A DNA stretch of 64,000 nt, from assembly GCF_021869535.1 (NCBI RefSeq), contig NW_026262581.1, positions 113,302,771-113,366,770 on the forward strand, in the 5' to 3' direction. Each line of letters begins with the position of its first letter. Position 1 is the stretch's first letter. A program made the translations under genes and the position numbers. Under the pieces are notes generated by a model. The model saw nothing but the letters and a program-made list of their open reading frames with translations. It ran no database searches and had not been told where the DNA came from. Shown piece by piece: positions 58,236 through 64,000 of this stretch. Source of the stretch: Mytilus californianus. Taxonomy: Eukaryota; Mollusca; Bivalvia; Mytilida; Mytilidae.

Positions 58236-59590
58236 GTCTCGCCTTGACGGAGTCAAAAAGCGAGACATAGGTATGCTGTTTCCGGCGTCGGCGGCGGCGG
58301 CAGCGTCAACAATGTATTAGTTTGTGATTAGGTCTAGTTCATGGTGAACCATTAGTGGAAGGTCAATGATATTTGGTATGCAGTTGTATTAGCATTGGCA
58401 CATCTCATTACCATGAAGATTATTTGGCCCCGCCCCCTCAGTCAAGGTCTATTGACTTTGAAACTTTGCTTCGTTTACATGTATTAGTTTGTGATTAGGT
58501 CAGTTTATGGGGAACCACTAGTGGTAGGTCAATAATATTTTGTATGCAGTTGTATAAGCATTGGCATATCTCATTTCCATGGAGATTATTTGGCCCCGCC
58601 CCCTCACTCATGGTCTATTGACTTTGAAACTTTTGCTTAGTTTTCATGTATTAGTTTGTGATTTGGTCATTTTTTGGGGAACCGTTAGTGGTAGGTCAAT
58701 GAAAATTGTTATGCAGTTGTATAAGCATTAGCACATCTCATTTCCATGGAGACTATGATATTTGGTCCTTACCCCTCAGTCATGGTCTCTTGACTTTGAA
58801 ACTTTGGCTTAGTTTAAAATTGAGAATGGAAATGGGGAATGTGTCAAAGAGACAACAACCCGACCATAAAGCAGACAACAGCTGAAGGCCACCAATAGGT
58901 CTTCAATGCAGCGAGAAACTCCCGCACCCGGAGGCGTCCTTCAGCTGGCCCCATAACATATATGTATACTAGTTCAGTGATAATGGACGTCATACTAAAC
59001 TCCAAATTATACACAGGAAACTAAAATTAAAAATGATACAAGACTTACAAAGGCCAGAGGCTCCTGACTTGGGACAGGCGCAAAAATGCGGCTGTGTTAA
59101 ACATGTTTTTTGAGATCTCAACCCTCCCCCTATACCTCTAGCCAATGTAGAAAAACAAACGCACAACAGTACGTTACATGTATAAGTTTGTGATTAGGTC
59201 AGTTTAAGATGAACCACTAATGTTAAGTCAATTATATTCGGTATGCAAATGTATTGGCATTTGCAAGTTTCATTTCCATGGAGATTATATAACCCCACCC
59301 CCTAATTATGGTTCATTGACTTTGAAACGTTTACATAGTTTACAAGTTAATGTTTGTGTTTAGGTTTGTTTTAAGGGAACGACTTATGAAAAGTCAATGG
59401 TATTTGGTTTGCAGTTGTATTAACATTGGCACATCTCATTTCCATGGAGATTGTTTAGCCCTGTACCTTCAGTCATGGTTCATTGACTTTGAATATTTGC
59501 ATAACTTACATGTTAAAGTATTACTATTTTAATTTCAACATTTGCATTATCAAAATAACAAATAGGTGACCCGACATATCTCTGTGTAAA
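58236..59590 (+). mobile_element. Hairpin-headed tandem-unit element, copy III (GTCTCGC/GCGAGAC)
   Basis: The 5' hairpin is GTCTCGC (58236-58242) with GCGAGAC (58260-58266); TTGAC and GTCAA make a second stem inside. ATAG and a GGCGTCGGCGGCGGCGGCAG run follow. Tandem units of 167 bp begin TGTATTAGTTTGTGATTAGG at 58313, 58480 and 58647, and, beyond an insertion, 59179 and about 59345. Units include GGTAGGTCAAT, TATGCAGTTGTAT, GGCACATCTCATTTCCATGG and TCATGGTCTATTGACTTTGA. The 3' end near 59566 reads GGTGACCCGACATATCTCTG, a worn form of the stem arm plus CATATCTCTGTGT. Confidence 0.75.
58817..59173. repeat. Dispersed repeat inserted in the copy III array
   Basis: It interrupts a 167-bp unit after GGCTTAGTTT; the unit resumes at TTACATGTATAAGTTTGTGA. 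It carries GGAATGTGTCAAAGAGACAA, CAGCTGAAGGCCACCAATAG, GAGGCTCCTGACTTGGGACA and CAACCCTCCCCCTATACCTC, wording shared in part with 63650-63730. Confidence 0.7.
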
Positions 59591-61130
59591 CAGTGTATGT
59601 TGATTCTGTTTTACTTTTGGGGTAGATTTAAAACAAAGTTACTTGGATTGGCAAAAAATACATAACAATAAAGCAACTTGAACCAACCACCGTTTGGAAA
59701 ACAGATCAAGAGAAAGACAAACAATGAAAATCCACTTACAGGATTAATAAACTGTTTTGATACAGTGGCAATATATATATATATGTAAGGGTTTATAACG
59801 TTTTAGGTTTTGAGGAAAACTGAATATTTGGTGCTTGCAAATGTAAACAAATAAGATGTGAGTCAATATGACAGCAATCATAAAACACAATAAAACCAGA
59901 TAGTTATGTGAAACAACAAGATATGCGATGTTTGGTTAACTATTTTGAGGTAAATAAAATCCACAAAAATTCTCTATTTTCAGATTATATACATTGTATA
60001 TGCTTCAATTAATCAAGTATGTGTGTGAGTGTCAAACTAATAATTATAAATGTTTTGCGCGGCATACTTTTTTTATAAATGTAGATCTTGCATTTTGAAT
60101 GATTTGAATATTATTAAAACAGAAACATAGAGCTGTCCTGATTGCCTATGCATACGAGTTCGAATAGTCAATGAAACAGAGGTGTTGTCGACAAATAATG
60201 TTACTTATACATAATAGATGTACTATAACAGATCATAACATAGTTAGGGAAGCCCCCGGGATTACAGTGTCTGTCAATTCAATCAACAATGTATGTGTTA
60301 TGAAAGTAATATTGTATGGATAGTTTACTTAGTTCTTGATGATGGGTTTTAGTTTTTTTAATATATATAAGGCGTCCTCGTGATATTTCATGTCTCACTG
60401 AAAGATGATAGTCACAATTGTTAATCATAGACTGGAAAAAAGAAACAGTGCATATAGAGATCTGAATGCAAGATCTAGCTAATATAATATATCAACAATT
60501 TACATTCATTTCAAACTGGAACTATTCAAACGATATAGCATTATGAGTAATTAGTGATGAACTTATCCCTTCTATCATCGAAACACTTGGTTTATATTGT
60601 TTCATGTTATATATTTTCTGTTTTTGGCACGACTCTTTAGAAGTGTACATGTGTTCGCATATGGAAGATTTTTTTTAAAATTTAGCTGAACACATAATTG
60701 GCGAAGGAGAAGGTGTGCTTATGTCACTTCTTATCCTTTTAATTTAAACACCACTATAAAATCAGATGTTCACAAGACATAAATGTTCATATTTGCATAT
60801 TTACATATAATATATTAAAGTTTCAGACATTTGTACTTTATTTAAGCATGAATTATGATTTTACCGGTCTTACTCAAGAGGACATTGTACATTAATAGAA
60901 AAACAAAGGATATGGTTAATCATCCATAACACAAAATCAGTACATGCACAGCAAAAACAATTAAAAAAAACCCACACAAAAAGCAAAGGAACAGCGCTAA
61001 GGTTGCTTCAATATTATCAAGATAGTTATTATGCATGTAAAGTTACTTCTTGGATAAATCTGTTGCTCCTGATTTATATTTTAACAAATAACAACATGTA
61101 AAATGACCATACATGTATTTGGATATATAT
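59591..61130. other. No feature recognised
   Basis: AT-rich, with a short (AT)n run near 59770. No gene seen. Confidence 0.5.
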
Positions 61131-61249
61131 AAAAGGAGATGTAGGATAAACGGCAATGAGACAGCAACTCAACGACAAAATAAACCAAAAGACAAATAGT
61201 GCTGCGGTACTGACATGATTAATAACAAACCTTTCTAAATATTATATTG

Positions 61250-61490
61250 ACCGTTTATGAATTTTGAAATTATAAAGAAACTAAGGTGTTAACTCCCTCA
61301 GGCAAAGTTGGCCTTTGAAGGATTAGGCTATTATTTTATGTCCTTTTTGATTATATAGCTCTTCAACTGTTTCGGTTCTTATACATCCTTGGCTTTCAAA
61401 TATTCAGCTTTGAGCGTTTCTGATCAAGGTAAATCCAGAAAAGCGCTTCGGACGCATGAAATTTATAACGTGTTGTTTTCATTTTTTTTA
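61250..61490. repeat. Dispersed-repeat copy, inverted relative to 49745
   Basis: It has CCCTCAGGCAAAGTTGGCCT, TGTCCTTTTTGATTATATAG, TTGAGCGTTTCTGATCAAGG and AGAAAAGCGCTTCGGACGCA. Confidence 0.65.
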
Positions 61491-61649
61491 GAGGGAAACA
61501 TATTGTCTTCAATAATATACGTGTGTTGATACAATATATCAAGCTCTAAATCGCCCGGAGTCTATGAAAGTTGTAAATGAATTTAACTGAAAAGATCATA
61601 GTTCTGCCACTAAAATATAATTCTACATAACACAAAACCAGTAAGATAT

Positions 61650-61905
61650 GACACAGGAAAACTAATGCCGAGGTTCCTAACTTGGAACAGGAACATCAAA
61701 ATGTGGCGGGGTAAAATTGGGTTTTGAGATCCCAACTAATTGTTTTATCCCGATCAGAAGTATGATAAAACAGGGGTGTTATAGCCGACTTTGCGGTATG
61801 GATTTTTCTCATTGTTGAAGGCCATACGGTTACCTACAGTTGCTAACATTCACGTCAATTGGACTCGAGTGGACATTTGTTTCATTGGCAACCATACTAC
61901 ATCTA
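61650..61905. repeat. Dispersed-repeat fragments, mixed orientation
   Basis: GAGGTTCCTAACTTGGAACA and AATGTGGCGGGGTAAAATTG resemble the 63650 region. TTGCGGTATGGATTTTTCTC, GAAGGCCATACGGTTACCTA and ATTGGCAACCATACTACATC are the reverse complement of the 63408 start. Confidence 0.6.
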
Positions 61906-62545
61906 CTTTTTTTTTAATAACATTATATTGCTTTAAATGATTTGATTGGATTAGACTACTTTACTATTTAGCAAGGGCACAATCTTGAATTTTATCAAAT
62001 CAGCTGTTTTCGGGAAAAAGATTGAAATTGATTTGCTTTCATGTATTGATTGCGTTACCTTTACTGTTATAAGTATACTGAAGTTAGTTTCAACAACTTA
62101 GTTGAATTATATTCTCCATGTATGTCAAATTTTATGTCATCCTGTCTGTGTCGTTATATGATCCTTTATGTTAGAACAAAAACTAAAATTAAAAATTCTG
62201 TATATTTTGCATTACGTCATTTTCTTAATATATTTTACAAGTAGTGTCCTGCTTCCTCCAGAGTGTGTGATAATTTTTCAATTCCTCGACAGCATGTGTT
62301 AAATCAAAGATTCCGAATATAATTGAAAATGGAATAAAATAATTACATGAGAGCTAAGAAGGTACTTATTCAATCAATGACGTTAACAGATTCATTCTAG
62401 TATATTACATTCATTTTATCCCCGTAAAATATTGTAGGAAATCATTTCTTTTAATGAAAATCTCCCAGCATCGATAATTATGTTTAATACTTTTTACTTT
62501 CATTGATAAGCAAGCATCGTATCAAAAATACTACTACAGTAAAAA
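61906..62545. other. No feature recognised
   Basis: AT-rich, no gene seen. Confidence 0.5.
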
Positions 62546-63250
62546 GTAGACATTGTTGTCACATGTCTTTTTTTCTAACACTAGGCATTGCTATTTCTTG
62601 TCTCTCTCTATATATATATATCAGTAGACATTGTTGTCTCTTGTCATTTATTTCTAGCAGTAGACATTGTTGTCTCTTGTCTTTATTTCTAGCAGTAGAC
62701 ATTGTTGTCTCTTGTCTTTTATTTCTAGCAGTAGACATTATTGTCATTTATTTCTAGCACTAGCAGTAGACATTGTTGTCTCTTGTCATTTTTAATTCTA
62801 GCAGTGAACATTGTTATCTCTTGTCTTTTTTTTTCTAGCAGTAGACATTGTTGTCACTTGTCTTTATTTCTAGCAGTAGACATTGTTGTCTCTGGTCTTT
62901 ACTTCTATCAGTAGACATTGTTGTTACTTGTCTTTATTTCTAGCAGTAGACATTGTTGTCTCTTGTCTTTATATCTAGCCGTGGGCATTGTTGTCACTTG
63001 TCTTAATTTCTAGCAGTAGACATTGTTGTGACTTGATTTTATTTCTAGCAGTAGACATTGTTGTCTCTTGGTTCTCTTTCTAGTAGTTGTCATTGTTGTC
63101 TCTTGCTTTCATTTCTAGCAGTAGACATTGTCATTTTTAATCCTAGCAGTGGACATTGTTGTCTCTTGTCTTTTTTTCTAGCAGTACTAAACATTGTTGT
63201 TTCTTTGTCTTAATTTCTATCAGTAGACATTGTGTCTTTTTCATCTAGCA
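62546..63250. repeat. 35-bp minisatellite, about 20 units
   Basis: The unit is CAGTAGACATTGTTGTCTCT followed by TGTCTTTATTTCTAG. Units vary by substitutions and small indels, and one is interrupted near 62610 by a (TA)n run. Worn units continue to about 63390. Open frames on both strands across it are artefacts. Confidence 0.92.
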
Positions 63251-63399
63251 TGCAGTATATACAATATAGTTTCGTGTAAAGACACGAAAAAGTATTTCAA
63301 GCAGTAGACAATGTTTTATCGAGACTTACGAGGTAGACATTTTTGTATCCTGTGTTTTTATTCCAGAAGTCGATAGTGTTGCTACGTATAAATAAAAAA

Positions 63400-64000
63400 A
63401 TAATAAGATGTGGTATAATTGCCAACGAGACAACTCTCCACAAGAGACCAAATGACACAGAAATTAACAACTATAGGTCACCGTACGGCCTTCAACAATG
63501 AGTAAAACCCATACCGCATAGTGAGCTATAAAAGGCCCCGAAATGACAAATGTAAAACAAATCAAACGATAAAACTAACGGTCTAATTTATATACAAAAT
63601 AATGAGCAAAAACAAATATGATACACAGAAACAAACGACAACCACTGAATTACAGGCTCCTGACTTTGGACAGGCACATACAGAATGTGGCGGGGCTAAA
63701 CATGTTAGCGGGCGCCAAACCCTCCCCCTAATCTGGGACAGTGATGTAACAGTGAACAAACTATAAAAATCAGTTGTAAAAGGCTTAACTCATCAGATGG
63801 ATTAAACAGAAATACATATAACAAAAACACAGAGTGGACGTGGCAGGGTACTTATACATCCCCACAACAAAAAGACATTAAGTACAGACCTGAGAGTACT
63901 CGCAGTTACTGACAGCTAGTTCAAAGCCAATAACAACTAATAAAAAAATCATGCATCTAAGACTGAAAACTATTGTTGCTACGTATCTTTTTTTTTATAG
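63400..64000 (+). repeat. Long dispersed bivalve-type repeat, cut by window end
   Basis: It starts AAGATGTGGTATAATTGCCA, then ACTATAGGTCACCGTACGGC, AGCTATAAAAGGCCCCGAAA, CAGGCTCCTGACTTTGGACA, GGTACTTATACATCCCCACA and GAGAGTACTCGCAGTTACTG. Pieces recur at 1-430, 7878, 32660, 51781, 53085, 58817 and 61650. No protein frame is evident. Confidence 0.75.

Noticed and set aside
62503-62757. Open frames on both strands with repeated CCLLS/TARNK words
   Set aside because: They are translations of the 35-bp minisatellite.

Overview
The window is animal (eukaryotic) DNA, strongly AT-rich, with long introns, GT-AG splice sites and many interspersed repeats. Several repeat families look like those common in bivalve molluscs, especially marine mussels of the Mytilus group. 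That is an inference from the repeat sequences and the gene architecture; nothing in the window names the species.

One large gene fills about two thirds of the window on the + strand, 5278 to 44618. I could chain 33 coding exons whose splice phases all agree. They encode 1,572 residues ending at a TGA; the first exon(s), with start codon and signal peptide, lie upstream or were not found. The product is a receptor-type protein tyrosine phosphatase. In order it has an EGF-like module, a kringle, two more EGF-like modules, an Ig-like domain, four fibronectin type III domains, a membrane-proximal domain, one transmembrane helix, a juxtamembrane segment with a YGNV motif, a catalytically intact PTP domain (D1) and a degenerate PTP domain (D2). 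The intracellular half resembles the R2B (PTPRK/M/T/U) class, but the ectodomain has no MAM domain and instead carries an EGF/kringle/EGF/EGF/Ig block that I do not know from vertebrate phosphatases.

Outside the exons the DNA is mostly repeats and transposon remains. A Ginger-like DNA transposon with a TATA target duplication lies at 3030-4539, inside an older dispersed repeat. A foldback element lies at 10171-10988, a small MITE abuts a splice acceptor at 16159-16394, a TIR element lies at 38016-38846, and a nested AATTCG-rich palindrome lies at 46753-47372. Three elements (43757, 48463, 58236) share a layout: a 5' hairpin whose stem sequence differs in each but still pairs, then tandem units of about 155-167 bp, then a 3' end that repeats or resembles the right arm of the stem. 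This resembles bivalve 'pearl'/Helentron-type elements and is the least explained structure here.

The right part, from about 46 kb, is mainly intergenic. A plausible first coding exon of another + strand gene begins at 54759; its further exons were not recognised. A 35-bp minisatellite (62546-63250) and a long dispersed-repeat copy (63400-64000) close the window, and a diverged copy of the same repeat opens it. No tRNA, rRNA or CRISPR was seen.
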